Positions 22,494 through 34,170 of a DNA stretch of 64,000 nucleotides are shown here, piece by piece. The first letter of the stretch is position 1; each line of letters opens with the position of its first letter. Source of the stretch: Ceratothoa steindachneri (taxonomy: Eukaryota > Arthropoda > Malacostraca > Isopoda > Cymothoidae). The stretch lies in NCBI GenBank assembly GCA_963969495.1, contig OZ018328.1, forward strand, positions 132,776,468 to 132,840,467, in the 5' to 3' direction. A model generated the notes under the pieces. The model saw only the letters and a program-made list of their open reading frames with translations, did not search any database and had not been told where the DNA came from. Position numbers and translations under genes: made by a program.

Positions 22494-22496
<3 letters not shown>
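21089..22496 (+). mobile_element. Tc1-like transposon, nearly intact
   Basis: Perfect 26-bp terminal inverted repeats start CAGTGGCGGCAACAAAAAAA (21089-21114 and complement 22471-22496). TA target dinucleotides on both sides merge into (TA)n. The 1,408-bp length fits a complete Tc1-like element with one transposase gene. Perfect terminal repeats and only two coding lesions suggest recent activity. Confidence 0.93.
21358..22400 (+). pseudogene. Tc1-like transposase with one stop and one frameshift
   Basis: The N-terminal paired-type DNA-binding region (21370-21700) includes MTEKSRALTLLEQRKS and DLGTSKNTIHRLKRA. The catalytic domain has KKVMFSD (first Asp), HPDSVMVCGAFSGNKG, FFMHDGAPAHRS (second Asp) and WPGNSPDLNPIENAWN (DD34E Glu), ending GNMTKY. 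A TAA at 21841-21843 replaces the codon right after the first catalytic Asp. A one-base loss in a G run near 21990 shifts the frame until about 22020. Otherwise the roughly 340-residue protein is complete. Confidence 0.92.

Positions 22497-22570
<74 letters not shown>
22497..22570. repeat. (TA)n between Tc1 and PLE-B
   Basis: A perfect TA run of about 74 bp, bounded by the Tc1 right end and the PLE-B left end. Confidence 0.97.
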
Positions 22571-22574
<4 letters not shown>

Positions 22575-22620
22575 TGCAATGTCCCGCAGGAAAAAAATGA
22601 AAAGGTGTTTCCAAGTACTT
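22571..22620. repeat. PLE-B left inverted arm
   Basis: It begins TGAATGCAATGTCCCGCAGG directly at the (TA)n and matches the complement of about 25187-25238 almost perfectly. Homology stops close to the predicted hammerhead cleavage site. Confidence 0.9.
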
Positions 22621-22648
22621 TCGAACTTTATTAAGTTCCTTATCAAGG
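22611..22648 (-). ncRNA. Hammerhead-ribozyme-like motif, PLE-B
   Basis: On the minus strand: stem I CC; core TTGATAAG; stem II GAACTT, loop AATA, perfect complement AAGTTC; GAAA; loop-less GT/AC stem III; UU; stem I GG. The stem II pairing is perfect over 6 bp. Position 8 of the core is A, where canonical hammerheads use a catalytic G, so activity is uncertain. It lies about 350 bp after the stop codon of the PLE protein. Confidence 0.6.
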
Positions 22649-22993
22649 ATAACTACAAGAAATAATATTATATTAGAGGTATATATACGAAAGAAAAATA
22701 TGAAAGACCGCCTCAAAAACAAGAAATCACCAATGAAAAAGACGGAAGGGGAAAGGTAAAGAAACACATTAAGAATTACAAGAAGAGAAGCAGGTAGTAA
22801 GGTCAAACTAAGTCGAAGGAAAGGGTAACAGATTAAAAGAAATGGAGATAGCCTAACGAGAGAGATTATAAGACACGATGAACAAAAGGGGGGGGAAATA
22901 CAATGTACAAAACAGAGCAGTGACAATTAAAAAATAATAATAAAAAATAAAAATAAAATAGGGGCCACATAACTAAAGAATGTATATAAAAAA

Positions 22994-25247
22994 CTAGGAA
23001 CGAAAGAAAAAACTAATTTCTTTGAGTATTAATCTTTTAATTATAGCATCTATTTTATATAAGCCAGGGGAAAGGTTAAAATTATCACATTGGCTTATAA
23101 AAGCACATTCAATGATATTCCTTTTTATAGGGCTCATTGGAACGATAAATAAATTTGGCTGAGTTCCAGTTAATTAGATGGTCCTTATCTGACATATGGA
23201 CAAAGAAAGCACTGTTATCTTCCCCTCTTCGGACATTATATTTATGTTGATTTATGCGAACAGAGAGTTGTTTACCTGTTTGTCCGTAATATTTACTTAG
23301 ACAACCAGAACACTCAACTGAATAAACTCCTCCCCCCTCCCAAACTATTACAATTATTACGTACTAATAAATTCTTAATGGTCGTCTCATATTTAAAAGC
23401 AACAGGAATGTTAAAGTTATTCCAAAGATGGGGAAGATCACTAAAACAAAGAAAAAAAGGTAGAACTAAATTGTTATTACTATTAAAAGGGAGAGTAGGG
23501 ACAGTTTGATAAAATGTCTTTTTAGCAAAAGAAAGACAGTTTTGAAGAAACGGGTAAGGATAACAAAGTTTATGGCCAATTTCAAAGATATTGGAAAATT
23601 CCAAATCCATATATTCCGGGCTCACAACTCGTAATGCCCGTAGAAACATAGAAGAAAAAACAGAACGTTTAACTTTAGGGTTGTGAGAAGAGTAAAAATG
23701 AATATAAGAATTTAAATTATTAGGCTTACGAAAGATAGAGTATTTAAAACATGTATGAATTCTATGAATAAGAAGATCAAGAAAGGGAAGGGTTCTATTA
23801 TTTTCCAACTCGTGGGTAAATTTAATTGAAGGGACGAGACAATTGAGTCTGGTAAGAAAAACATTAACATCTTTGGAATTAGGCCACAAGCAAATGACAT
23901 CATCAATATACCTGTACCAAACGATCGGAGCGTCAAGGATAGTAGGGAGAAGTTTTGTTTCAAAAACTCCATATATAAGTTAGCAAGGACAGGTGAAAGA
24001 CAATTACCCATGGCTAATCCGAATTTTTGCTTTCGAACGAAAACTTACAGTTTTTGGTACAAAGGGAAATGAGGTTCAAGAAAGTAGTAACGGGTACCGG
24101 CAAGTCATAATTTTGCAAATGATCATTAAGGAAATTGAAAAGGTCTTCAACGGGTACTTTGGTAAATAATGAACAAACATCAAAACTAACAAGAGTAAAA
24201 TCATTAGAATAATGAATAGCATTCAGTTTAGAAATAAGGTCGTAACTATTAGTGACATGAGAATGAGAAATGGAACCAACTAGTGGAGTAAGAAATGAAG
24301 TAAGCCATTTAGACAGGGAATATGAAACAGACCCAACAGAACTTATAATAGGGCGTAATGGGAAATTTGGTTTGTGAGTTTTAACTAAGCCGTACAAATA
24401 AGGGAGGGTAGCGTTACTAGACTTGAATTTTGAAATTAAATCAGGAAAGTTTTTAAGTAATCGCCGTACATTTTTATGGAAGTCACTGTTAACTTGAAAA
24501 GTGGGGTCTTTTAATACAGGTAGGTAAGTATCTTGGTCATTAAGCATTACATTCATTTTATTAAGATAAGAATTTTTATCCATGATTACGATATTACCAG
24601 ATTTATCGGCCTTAGTAATATGCAGGGAAGAATTTTTTCGAAGAGTCGATAAAGCACGACGAAGACGAAGGGGATAATTAAGGTGGACAGGCTTAGCCAA
24701 GCATTGATAAACACAACCTTTAACAATAGAAATTAAATCACTAGGTACATCACTGAATTTTTCTAAATTGGCAAAACTTTTAGCAATGGAAACACTTGAA
24801 GGGGGAGATGGGATAGAGAAATTTAAACCATATCCTAAAGCGGTGACAACATTTTCATCCAAAACTACGGAGGAGAGGTTGGTAACAGTTTCAGACCGGC
24901 TATTCTTAGTCCAACCGCTATCGGCGATAAGGTTATGAAGTTTTTTTTCTGAGTTTATGATCCAGTTTGGCAGACTTGATTCTTAGTGTGCCAAATATAG
25001 AGTCTTGTAACACATTAGACCAGTTAGAAGGGATGATACCTGTAAAGGCGTGATGTCTTGCGTTAGCTTCTTTGAAGGCGAGTGTAAGATCATATTTCAA
25101 TGAAGAAATACGTTTGGAGAGAAGTATCCGCTCAATTTCATCAAACGGCAGTCCATTGATGTCCTTATAATGATTGACGATGAAAGAACTTGGAAACACC
25201 TTTTCATTTTTTTCCTGCGGGACATTGCATTCATTTGCTACCCTCAC
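22994..25247 (-). pseudogene. PLE-B reverse transcriptase / GIY-YIG endonuclease
   Basis: About 750 codons on the minus strand. In order: N-terminal region (25247-24933); PLE RT blocks ITKADKSGNIVIMDK, YGLVKTHKPNFPLRPII and LVSFDVCSLFTKVP (24862-24014); AMGNCLSPVLANLYME; WYRYIDDVICLW (catalytic Asp pair, near 23890); thumb (23889-23350); GIY-YIG block GGVYSVEC, KYYGQTGKQLSVRINQHK and INWNSAKFIYR (23336-23130); and ending NLSPGLYKIDAIIKR before a TAG at 22994. The frame changes at about five points, each at a homopolymer run of five or more bases. Confidence 0.93.
25187..25238. repeat. PLE-B right inverted arm
   Basis: Reverse-complement partner of 22571-22620. It overlaps the first codons of the PLE-B coding region. 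Confidence 0.88.
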
Positions 25248-25262
25248 GTGATACTTTGTGAG
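25243..25262. repeat. PLE terminal hairpin (PLE-B)
   Basis: CTCACGTGATACTTTGTGAG has 5-bp complementary ends and is followed by a T-rich stretch and the (TA)n. It matches the PLE-A and PLE-C ends. Confidence 0.7.
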
Positions 25263-25268
25263 TTTTTC

Positions 25269-25273
<5 letters not shown>

Positions 25274-25313
<40 letters not shown>
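25274..25313. repeat. (TA)n right of PLE-B
   Basis: A TA run of about 40 bp directly after the PLE-B terminal sequence. Confidence 0.97.
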
Positions 25314-25315
<2 letters not shown>

Positions 25316-25357
25316 AGAAAAATTATTGCAGTAACGTAATTAATTATGAGGTGAAAA

Positions 25358-25393
25358 GGCTATTTTTGGCAAACATAGTCTTCCTCAAAGCCC
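25358..25393 (-). ncRNA. Possible decayed hammerhead relic
   Basis: On the minus strand, GGGCTTTGAGGAAG is followed by TATGTTTGCC, then AAAA and ATAGCC. The outer GGCT/AGCC can pair, and the core TTGAGGAA fits the variant form seen at the PLE ends. GAAA has become AAAA and stem II is weak. It sits next to the (TA)n that ends PLE-B. Confidence 0.25.
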
Positions 25394-26032
25394 TCGGAAG
25401 GAGCTCTTCTCACATACGCAAGAAGGTGACACTTAAAATATATATCTAATTTTTAATCATTGATATCACAAAAATATTCGCATTAACCATTGCTTTATTT
25501 CTATTGCTATAATTAATTTTCTAATCTAAGCTGTGAGAAAAATATTATTACTTGGTAATACAGCACAGCAAAGCCTAGTGGCACCATGCAAGCCTATCCG
25601 ATGATTTATAAAACACATAAATAATTATATCAGTGAACTTCTTTTGCCAGAAACATGATTGAAAAAAAATGTGACAGGCCTAATTTGCGCAATTGTACCT
25701 GACATCAATTGCGAATCGATTGCAAACAAATAACGCAGACCTGACGTTCTAATACGCCTCATATCGCTGTTAGCCTTGATTTCTTCTAAACCCATTGGTT
25801 AAATAAACCAAAGAAAGGTAACGCCCCTGTGGGGGTTTCCTTAATTTATTCAAAACCACACATAAATAATGGTTGCTGGGTCCGCGAGCTTGTACCAAGT
25901 TGGTTCCTAATCTTAATGGCCATAAAGCGTGATTTGAGAGATTTTTGAAGCTGTACTTAAGAAACTTGATTGCTACTTATTTATTTGAATGGTTTCTATC
26001 TGCTGTCTCGTTGCGGCCATTGGGAGGAAAGA

Positions 26033-26083
26033 CGGGCGGGCGGGCGGGCGGGCGGGCGGGCGGGCGGGCGGGCGGGCGGCGGG
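26033..26083 (+). repeat. (CGGG)n tandem repeat, G-quadruplex prone
   Basis: About twelve CGGG units in an AT-rich setting. Each unit has a GGG triplet, which gives strong G-quadruplex potential on the plus strand. Confidence 0.95.
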
Positions 26084-28324
26084 CTTGTCTGATTTGCTAT
26101 TTCATGTTGAGTAATATCATCTTTTGTACTTTGAGATTTAAACACTTTTGTTTACAAGTATCTCGCTCATTGCTGAGCCTTTATTCCTCCCCGTCTCCTT
26201 TGCGTATAGTTTTGCTTCTCTATTAAAATTGTGTTTTTATTTTGTTTTTAATACGTAAATATATATCGTTCCCTATCCTAAGTAGGTAAATGGGATTTGC
26301 TGAATCACTTCCTTTTCTATTGCTATTTTTTCGAATACCTCGTAATGTATATACTTACTGCTTTGTTGCTTTTAAGTCACATGGGTAACCTACAGGGTGG
26401 GGGGCTCCATGCGGCTCTCAAGACGTTCTTGTGAATCCCGCTGTCTAGGTAATATGATATTTTGAGGGGTATTTTTAGTTTTGGATGGAATAATCGAATA
26501 ATAATTATAATGGAAGCGTCGCTACTTGAAAAATCTCCCTAAATTGGATAGTGTATATTAATTGTTGTTTTGATAACCTTATTACCGCAATTCAATATTT
26601 GGTGCTGCGAACCCCTTGGGCCCATTCTCAAGACCCGGGTGCGGCCCGTAACTTATAAAGGTTGCCTTCAGCAAGCGTTCAAGTGTTGCCAGTAAGAACT
26701 GTCATACTCCTTTTGGGTGGGTGGACGCCGTAAAGGAACCTTCCATCGATCTAAAACGGGAGCGTGATTCAGCGCCCCCCACCCCACCCAAGTAGTCTTT
26801 TGGGTTGTGTACCTTTCCCATATTTCGCTCCCCCTAACGGAGGCAGGGTTACTTACGAAAAAAGGGACAGCCATAATAAAAAAATATGAATAAATGGGAA
26901 GAACAAGAATAGTAAAAAGAACTAACGATGGAAAGGGCTGACTCAAGTTTTCCCAGTGGCGGGAAGAGACCATTCGCCCCATCTGCCCCAGGAAAAAAAA
27001 TTGTGAAGAAGTGGAAAAGGAAAGGGAGCTTTCAACGACCCCTTCATGCATAAAACAAAACTCGGCATCCACACATCATTTTGGCAGACTTTTTATGGCT
27101 GTATTTATTTGCCCTCTTTTAAACCAAGTTTTGCTCCCCAAATGAGGTCTCCCCGCGGTCCCTTGCCATTGTTCCCCTTTATTTTTCTTCTACGGACGCT
27201 CTACAGTCGTTCCGGGAACTCCGCTCAAGCATACCGAGGCGTTCTCAACGCGAGCCATTTTTAAGTCCTCAGCGACGCTTTTTGAACTCCATCGGGGCTC
27301 GTTTCCGCTCGCGCAACAAACCTCTTTTTTTTCTGGTTCACCCCCCTTCCCTCTCCCACCCACTTGAGAAAATCAAATCATACTTACATCACTACCTTAA
27401 GTGGATTTGCTTAAGTTCGAACTTGGAGTCTTTTTGAGACCTTTCACGTTCTAATGTCGGGGGTTTCAAATGCTTCTTCCCCTTTGCCTCTTTAAATGCG
27501 TTGATTTGATGAGGGTCCTGTAATCGTATTCATTATCGAAGCTTTTTAACGTTATTTTTCTTACTAATTAGTGTTATCTTCTTACACTCCCGTTTACTTA
27601 TACACTCGTTGCTATACTCCTTTGTGTATGAAAATGCTGTTGCTATCAGAGTTCAGATTGCTTCCATTCTTCAGAAGATTATTTTTCTCCTCTCACTTCG
27701 ATACACCTTTGATGTGTTAGAGTCGAAACAGACATACGCCTGCCCCTCCCCCCCCCAACCTCTCTTTGATCTTCTCTGTCTCCTCAACATTTTAGTCTAT
27801 CTCTTCATTGTCATTTCACCTTTATCTGATTTTTTATCTTTAACGGCATACGTCCAATTATTAGAGGTCACGTCTATCAACACATACTCGTTCACAATGT
27901 AAGAGTTCTTCGATCTTCCAAGTCGTTTATTTCCTCAACCAATGTAAACCCTTCCACCACACGCCACCACACCCTACCCGCGATCCATCTTTTCCTCTCA
28001 AACGCGGGGGTTTTCACCGGGGCTTCTGTTGAGCAAAGGCCCTTTGCGCCGCATTCCCCCAGAGTCTGTGGCAACGGCTCCCAAGGGTGGTCGCTGGGGC
28101 ATGGTAAGGAACTGGTGTTCGAGAGGAAAGCCTCTTAGATAATTCGAGGGGGGCTGGTCCCCCCCCCATCTTCCTGCTGGTCAGAATTTAAATCTATTAG
28201 TCCTACCTTTTATTCCCTACCTTTAGTTGAAAAAGGCGATAATAATAATCGAATTAATAATTATTATTAACAACCACATAAACCTGAAATTTGTTTTGTT
28301 ACTTCTATTACCACTATTTTTGTT

Positions 28325-28920
28325 CTCATAAAAAATTGAATGCGAAAACCAACGAGGGCATCTCGCATAAAGTTTGTAAGGAGAACTATGTGAGGAAAGT
28401 GGTGAATATGGGGGAAGTGAACATGTGTGGAGGATATACTGTATAGCTAATTCTTCCTACAGGCATTGCGGATTGTAGGGAAAGTATCTGCGGCCGTTGG
28501 GGACCAGAGGAAATGGGATGCTCTAGATGTCAGCTGCAGCATGGTTTCCGGCCCATTGCTGGGGACAGTAATAGAAAAGAGTGGCAGTAGAAAGAGAAAG
28601 AGCGGGAAGAAAGTAGGCATATTGCCCCCCCATCAGGAAATAAGAGGGAGAGCGTGAGCCCCGCCCCTCGATAAGAGATGAGTAGACGGAAGCTGGTCGG
28701 CGACTAGCCTGCATAATTAATCGTCGGTCAAGAAAAAAAGGTGAGAAGGGGCTTGTAAATAAATTTGAAAAAAATGTAAATTGGAAATGTCCAGAAGGAA
28801 TAAAGCTCATGTAATCTCAATCTAGTTTAGAACTACCATGGCCACTGATATGTGTGTCGCTCCTTTAGGTGTACCAGTCTACACGGAGCACCTCTTCCCT
28901 GGATACTAGTATTATTACTG
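28325..28920 (+). repeat. Dispersed repeat Z, copy 3 (long)
   Basis: It shares with copy 2 the ordered blocks TGCGAAAACCAACGAGGG; GAGGAAAGTGGTGAATATG; GTGAACATGTGTGGAGGATA; GATGTCAGCTGCAGCATGG; GACGGAAGCTGGTCGGCGAC; GGAATAAAGCTCATGTAATC; and CTCCTTTAGGTGTACCAG. Length is about 600 bp. Confidence 0.7.
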
Positions 28921-31279
28921 CTTTTTTTTTTAGTCTATGTATAAACTCGTTTTATCCCACCTTGATTTTTTTAAATGTGTCCGTTTCGTAAACTTCCTCG
29001 TATCGATTTCATGTTGACAAGTCCCGTCTTAATTTTGGTATAAAATACATCATAAAATAAATCCCGGAGTTTCCAACGTCGCTTCCCAAAACGTCAAACC
29101 CGAAAACACCCCTGCGATTCCCCGAATTCCGTTCCCTCATCTCTCGATTCAGGATTTCCGAGAATCTTAAATCTTTCGCTACTTTGATTCGTCAGTCCCT
29201 TTTCACTTTAGCGCAAGGACCCACGTCGACGCTCTCAACTTCACGAGGGGTGACCTCAAGTTCTTGGACGTCAATTGCTCGAGTACTTTAGAGTACACTC
29301 GAACGTGTGCTTTAACTCGGAGCCTTTCAAATGCATCCTTCCAGTCATCTAAGCACACGGGGCTGTACATCTTATTTGGATTATTTTTTACCTGGGTTGT
29401 TTGTATACATTTTTCCACGTACTTTTGGCTTGTATTACGGTTCTTTCTGTTGGGTGGGAGCACATTTGTTTATACTATTCTGGCTCTGGCGTTTAGAGTT
29501 GACATGATTATCGGGTGTTTTTTTCGCTATTCTGCCTTTAAAATTTATTTCCTTTTATTAGTCTTTTCCCCTGTTTTTTTCCCCCTCTGAATTGAACTTT
29601 TCTCGCTGTGTTACGCCCATTTCCGTTTCCCTATTATTGAATGATATAGGTCTTATCAGTCTTCTTTCAGTCGTCCTTCGATTCAATTTACGATTCTGAG
29701 CAAATTTGGTCTTTTCTTCCCCTAGGTGCACATACCTGTCTTTTTCTATCGATAGATAGAGCAAAATCTACATCGAAAATTCATTCCTTCTTTTATTTTG
29801 TTTTTAATACCTCTTCCACGTTTGGTATTTATTTACCCTTGTACTCGTATGTTCCTTTTGGCTGATATCTTCTTTGGGTCTCTTTTGTTTCATATTTCTC
29901 TCACCTCATGTAAAATGGGTTAATTAATCAAGTCGCCGTTAAGCTGCAACTTTCACTTTCTCTCTCGACCCGAAAGCATAATAGCTGATGTTGGTAAAGG
30001 GCATTTAAAGTAAATCACCCGTTTGAGGATTTTTTATTATAGTGGGTATCTGAACTGAGATAATTTTGTTCTCCACAAGGCTTTAAGATTCGGAGCCTGG
30101 CTCCTCTTCGTGTATTTGTATGGTATGTTCTGTGATGTGCTGGTATTCAAGTACTGCCTATGATCTGTGTTTTATTTGCCTCGGAGATGTGTGTTGTTTT
30201 TTTCAGTAAGATTACCTGATTAATCTTTAATTGTCCTGGCAACGTAAATTTATTTCCAGGCTCATAGAAATGTTCATTAGAACTTCATATGTTTGCATTT
30301 TTCAAGTATTCTGTGGTAATCCCTGGTATTTATTGTCAGTCTATTTTCACTACTAGTGTAATTTGTGTTGTACCTCTATATTGCGTCTGTTTTCTTCGTT
30401 ATTTTGCCACTGATACCAATGCACCAGTTGTCCACTTTCTTCTTGTCGAGACACGAAGTAGAGTCGCGTCTGGATTAGATGTTTGCTTCGAAATATGTAG
30501 AGGAACAGTTTCATAATCGAAAGCTGGACATCTTAACTTAACGCACCACCTGGGGTTGTTGCATAGTTCCTTTTGCATCGTTTTACGCATTCGTGAGGTA
30601 GTAACTCAATCGATCGACTTCATCCGATTGATCATTTGCAACATTAATCCCAGAATTCCTGTCATTTTCGTTCAAGATTGTTGGAAAAGATTGTAAAGTG
30701 AGACTAAAGTTTTGCTAGTCACAGGTTATGGGTCATTTCATATCAACTGTTGCCTAGTTTATACTTATTTGTGTTCATTTTTTACGAACTCCTGTCTATT
30801 AAAGTGGAAATGTGCCTTCCTAATCTTTAAAAAAAAAACACTCGTGTTGTGTATGTGTGTGTGTGTGTGTGTAGGGGAGCGATATATTATCTTTGTCTTT
30901 AATTTTCATTCTATCCATTTATTTTTCTTCGTTTTCTCTCCCTCCCATTCTTACTACATTGATCTCCGGAGGGTTTTTTTTATGGACGAGAGGAAGATTT
31001 TTTCTTCTCCTCGAGTCCATCTTCGAAAATGAAGATAAACAGATAAACGGACCAGATCATCGGGAAAAAGGAAATTATGTAAAGAAACTAAGAAAAAGAA
31101 TGGGAAAATAAATGGGGATCATTATTTTAAATGCACCCCGTCGCCCAAAGAATTAAGAAATTAATTTTTTTTAAAGGAATCTTTCTCATTTTATTGTTTC
31201 ATTGTTCTGAATCCAGGTTAGCGTTTACGGTGCTGGTCCCGGTACTTGAGATTAATTGTTGCTTATAATGTTATTCCAG
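28921..31279. other. Unassigned 2.3-kb stretch
   Basis: AT-rich, no recognised gene or element. A (GT)n run lies at about 30849-30872. An 86-codon minus-strand frame (29203-29463) and others lack motifs. Confidence 0.5.
30849..30872 (+). repeat. (GT)n microsatellite
   Basis: A short GT dinucleotide run in AT-rich sequence. Confidence 0.9.
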
Positions 31280-33110
31280 GAGGAAGTGAGAAGGTTGAGG
31301 AACCAGAAACTTTACTTGTAAATAATGAGGTGCTGAATTGTATAATGTTAGTATGAAAGAGGATGCAAATGTAAATGCCTGTGGATTTGTGGGGATAAAT
31401 CGGGTATGTGTATTATGTGTATGGGACATTAAAGCATATGTGAGGTTGTTAGTGCTATGAGAAGAATGATAATTTTAAGGCAGATGGAGTAGAAAAAAGG
31501 GGGGTTCACCACTCCATTTAAGATGCCTTTTGTTTGCCAGTGGGAACCTACGGTTTAACGCGGAATCCAAACCTCGGATATCTACAGCGTATGACATCCG
31601 CGAAGAAGGCGACCCGAATTGTAACTCCATCCGATGACTAACCACAGCCGATGTGGTTCAGCATCACTGAAATTGAAAACGTTGTTTTCCTTCGGCTAAG
31701 TTGTAGCTCGTACTAGGAGTGGATGATATAGTGGCTGAGATGCTAAAAAGTGGTAGTGATTGTGTTATGGAATGGGTCCGGTGTCTGCGTTGCAAGGCAT
31801 TTGAGAGTGGAAAAGTGCCTGGGGAATGGAAGAGTTCAGTAATAATGCCATTGCGTGAAGGTAAAGGAGAAAAGGTGAATGCGAGAACTAGGGGGATAAT
31901 GTTGGAAAAAATCTGATTGGAGTGTATAAGTGAGATAACAGAGGAATTGATGGGGGATGAAAGATGGTGATTTAGAGCACGTAGGGTGTGTGTAGATCAG
32001 GTGTAAGCACGGAGAGAAATAGCTGAAAAATACAATGGATAAAAGGTATGTAAATTGTATGCTGGGTTCATGGTCAGGAGAAATCTTATGATGGTGTAGT
32101 AAGAGAAGCGTTATGGTAGGTACTAAGAATGTATGGAATGAGTGGTAACTATTGGATGGTGAGAAAAGTATTTATGGAATTCCCGTCGCTTTCGTTCAAG
32201 GTTGTTAGAAAAAGATGGTAAAGAAAGTTTGCTCCCTTAGGGTGAAAGATATCCGGAGTGGTTGAAATAGGTGTGGAGTAAGACAAGGTTGTGTGATTTC
32301 GCCATGGCTGCTTAAGATACCTATGGATGTGGTACTGAAAGAAGTCCTTATGGGAATGAGAGAAAGTGCTGTGAGATTGATGAGGAATGGTGAAGGATGG
32401 GTCCATGTTGATGTCTGAGAGTAAAAGGGTTTTAGTGGAAATGTTGATCGAAACTTTTGATAAGGTGTGTGGAGCTAAGAGTGAATGTAGAAAATAGTGA
32501 GGGGATAGGGCGAATTGTTAAGTATTTTGGATGCATTTTAAATGATAGTGGTATAGATGAAGCAAATTGCGACCCCAATGAGAGAGAGCGCTGTGAGATA
32601 GGTGAGGAATGGTAAGAAAGTGGAGCGATTAGATCTATATTGAATTCTAGTGGTTTGGGTGAGGAATGTGACAGGAAGTTGTGTTTGTGCCAAAATTGGT
32701 GTTGTAGGAATGAGATTATGGTATGGAATGAGGAGGAAAGAACTCGATTGAGAGTAATGGAAATGGGCACCTTGAGAGGGTTCTTTGTGTTCGAAAGGTG
32801 GATAGAGTGATGGACTGGGTAAGAGATGTTTCTGGTGTGAAGCAGGGTTTGTATGAATGAGTTTGTGACTGAACGTGTTCCTCAGGTGGTATACACATGG
32901 AAGAAGAATGTCTGGAAATAGACTTGTGAAGAGAATATATGAAAGTCAGTGTCAGAGTGTGAGGAGATTTGGAAGACCGCTTAAAAGTTGGGTTTTTAGG
33001 TGAATGGATGTTTGATAGAGAATAAGCTGACCGAGGAGGAAGTGGCTGATATTGTGTCGAATAGGTGTGTATCAGCCCTGGGCGTGGTCGAAGTGATGGA
33101 TGGCCTAGTA
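31280..33110 (+). pseudogene. Decayed LINE family K, copy A (RT)
   Basis: RT fragments are spread over the plus-strand frames: DDIVAEMLKSGSD and KAFESGKVPGEW (31719-31830), GVRQGCVISPWL (about 32280), VKYFGCILNDSG (about 32520), NEIMVWNEEERTRL (about 32710) and a C-terminal FGRPLKSW (about 32970). The same blocks occur in copies B (57310-59450) and C (60860-61800). A stretch of about 220 bp at roughly 31495-31715, absent from B and C, looks like an insertion. I cannot assign the clade. It resembles RT-like sequences I remember from crustacean genomes. Confidence 0.75.
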
Positions 33111-33119
33111 CTTATTAAA

Positions 33120-33720
33120 ATTTCAGGATTGTAAACCACCAAATTCCCATAGACTCACGCGAGGGTGGTTCAAGAATTATATGAAAATGTAGAATTGAAA
33201 GGTGAAGGTCGGGTAAAAGGAAGCGAAGATATGGATGAATAATTAGTTTGATGCTTATATCTGTAGTTATATTTAAAAATATTCCATTCATAAACATATT
33301 TACTGTAGTGCGTTCAACTTCCTTCCCAGCCAAGTTATTACAAGTTTGGATTATTTTATAACAAAATAAATTTGATATCGAGTGTTAAATCTTTTGTTTA
33401 CTAGATTGAAACCGTTGTTTCTAGTGACAGCTCAGTTATCTAACTCGAAGATTGAGTCCTAATTTATATTAGTGAACTCATTTACTATTTTAAAAACCAC
33501 TAAGTTGGCTGCATTGCAAACGATCTCCCAGTGTAAGTAAATTGAAGTGTCGCAGTCTTCGTACAATCTATTTCGAAGTTCAGGATTTAATTCGTCGCTG
33601 AACACGTTTTGCATTCCATTGCCTTTTCGCAAATGTGGAGTCCAGAATTGCACCGCTTAATCCAAACGAGGTCTTACAAGCGTTTTAAATACGGTCAACC
33701 CAAATTCTCTCCGCAGGAAG
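33120..33720 (-). pseudogene. CR1-like LINE 3' remnant
   Basis: The minus strand reads FKTLVRPRLD, AVQFWTPHLRK, NPELRNRLYED and VVFKIVNEFTNIN (about 33700-33459), then after a gap AGKEVERTTVNMF (about 33333-33295). This is the C-terminal part of a CR1/L2-type ORF2. Everything upstream of the thumb is unrecognisable. It is a third LINE family, unlike J or K. Confidence 0.7.
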
Positions 33721-34078
33721 AAAATTACTTGTTGAGAAGTGAAATAATTGTCCTCACTGAAAACGAGTGAGTAGAAAAGAAGACTAGGAATCCATATCTT
33801 TCCCTGTCAATAAACTGAGAAAGATCAATCTCTGTGTTCGAGCAATAGGTTGGTATTTCCAGCCCTTAATGTAAGTAATCTTTTGATGTATTAAATTTGC
33901 TTACTGCAGAGAGACGTTTGGATCATCCTATATAAGGGTATAATCATACTTTCGATTTAAACGCAAAATGTCACGCTAGGAATCTTAGAAACCTATTTGC
34001 CTTTTCTGAGGTAACATTGCATTGTTTGGAGAGGGGGGGGGGCAATAAGAGAAACCAGATGTACTACGAGGGTCTTCT
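33721..34078. other. Unassigned spacer
   Basis: No recognised gene. A poly-G run (about 34033-34042) lies just before the hammerhead-like pair. Confidence 0.5.
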
Positions 34079-34118
34079 TTATTGACGTTTCGCTCCTCTG
34101 GGAGCTTTATCAGAATAA
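34079..34118 (-). ncRNA. Hammerhead-ribozyme-like motif, solitary pair, minus copy
   Basis: On the minus strand: stem I TTATT; core CTGATAAA; stem II GCTCC, loop CAGA, GGAGC; GAAA; CG stem III; UC; stem I AATAA. Stems I and II pair perfectly over 5 bp each. Core position 8 is A instead of G. No PLE protein is visible nearby. Confidence 0.6.
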
Positions 34119-34133
34119 CAAGAAACTAAGACT

Positions 34134-34170
34134 TACTCTGAGGAAGCTCCAGAGGAGCTAAACCTCAGTA
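34134..34170 (+). ncRNA. Hammerhead-ribozyme-like motif, solitary pair, plus copy
   Basis: On the plus strand: stem I TACT; core CTGAGGAA; stem II GCTCC, AGA, GGAGC; TAAA (canonical GAAA mutated); CC; UC; stem I AGTA. It is divergent to the motif at 34079-34118, only 15 bp away, as if two PLE ends had fused and lost the body. Confidence 0.5.

Larger units (their letters stand above)
22571..25275 (-). mobile_element. Penelope-like element PLE-B, nearly full length
   Basis: About 2.7 kb between two (TA)n arrays, with a minus-strand reading region for a PLE RT and GIY-YIG endonuclease. The first 50 bp (22571-22620) are an inverted copy of about 25187-25238 near the other end. A hammerhead-like motif lies downstream of the coding region, and a terminal hairpin sits at the right end. 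The element is the most complete PLE here. Confidence 0.92.
25314..28324. other. Unassigned 3-kb stretch
   Basis: No gene is recognised. 25358-25393 may be a decayed PLE hammerhead relic. 26033-26083 is a (CGGG)n run. Open frames at 26668-27072 (minus) and 27609-27902 (plus) have no known motifs. Confidence 0.5.
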
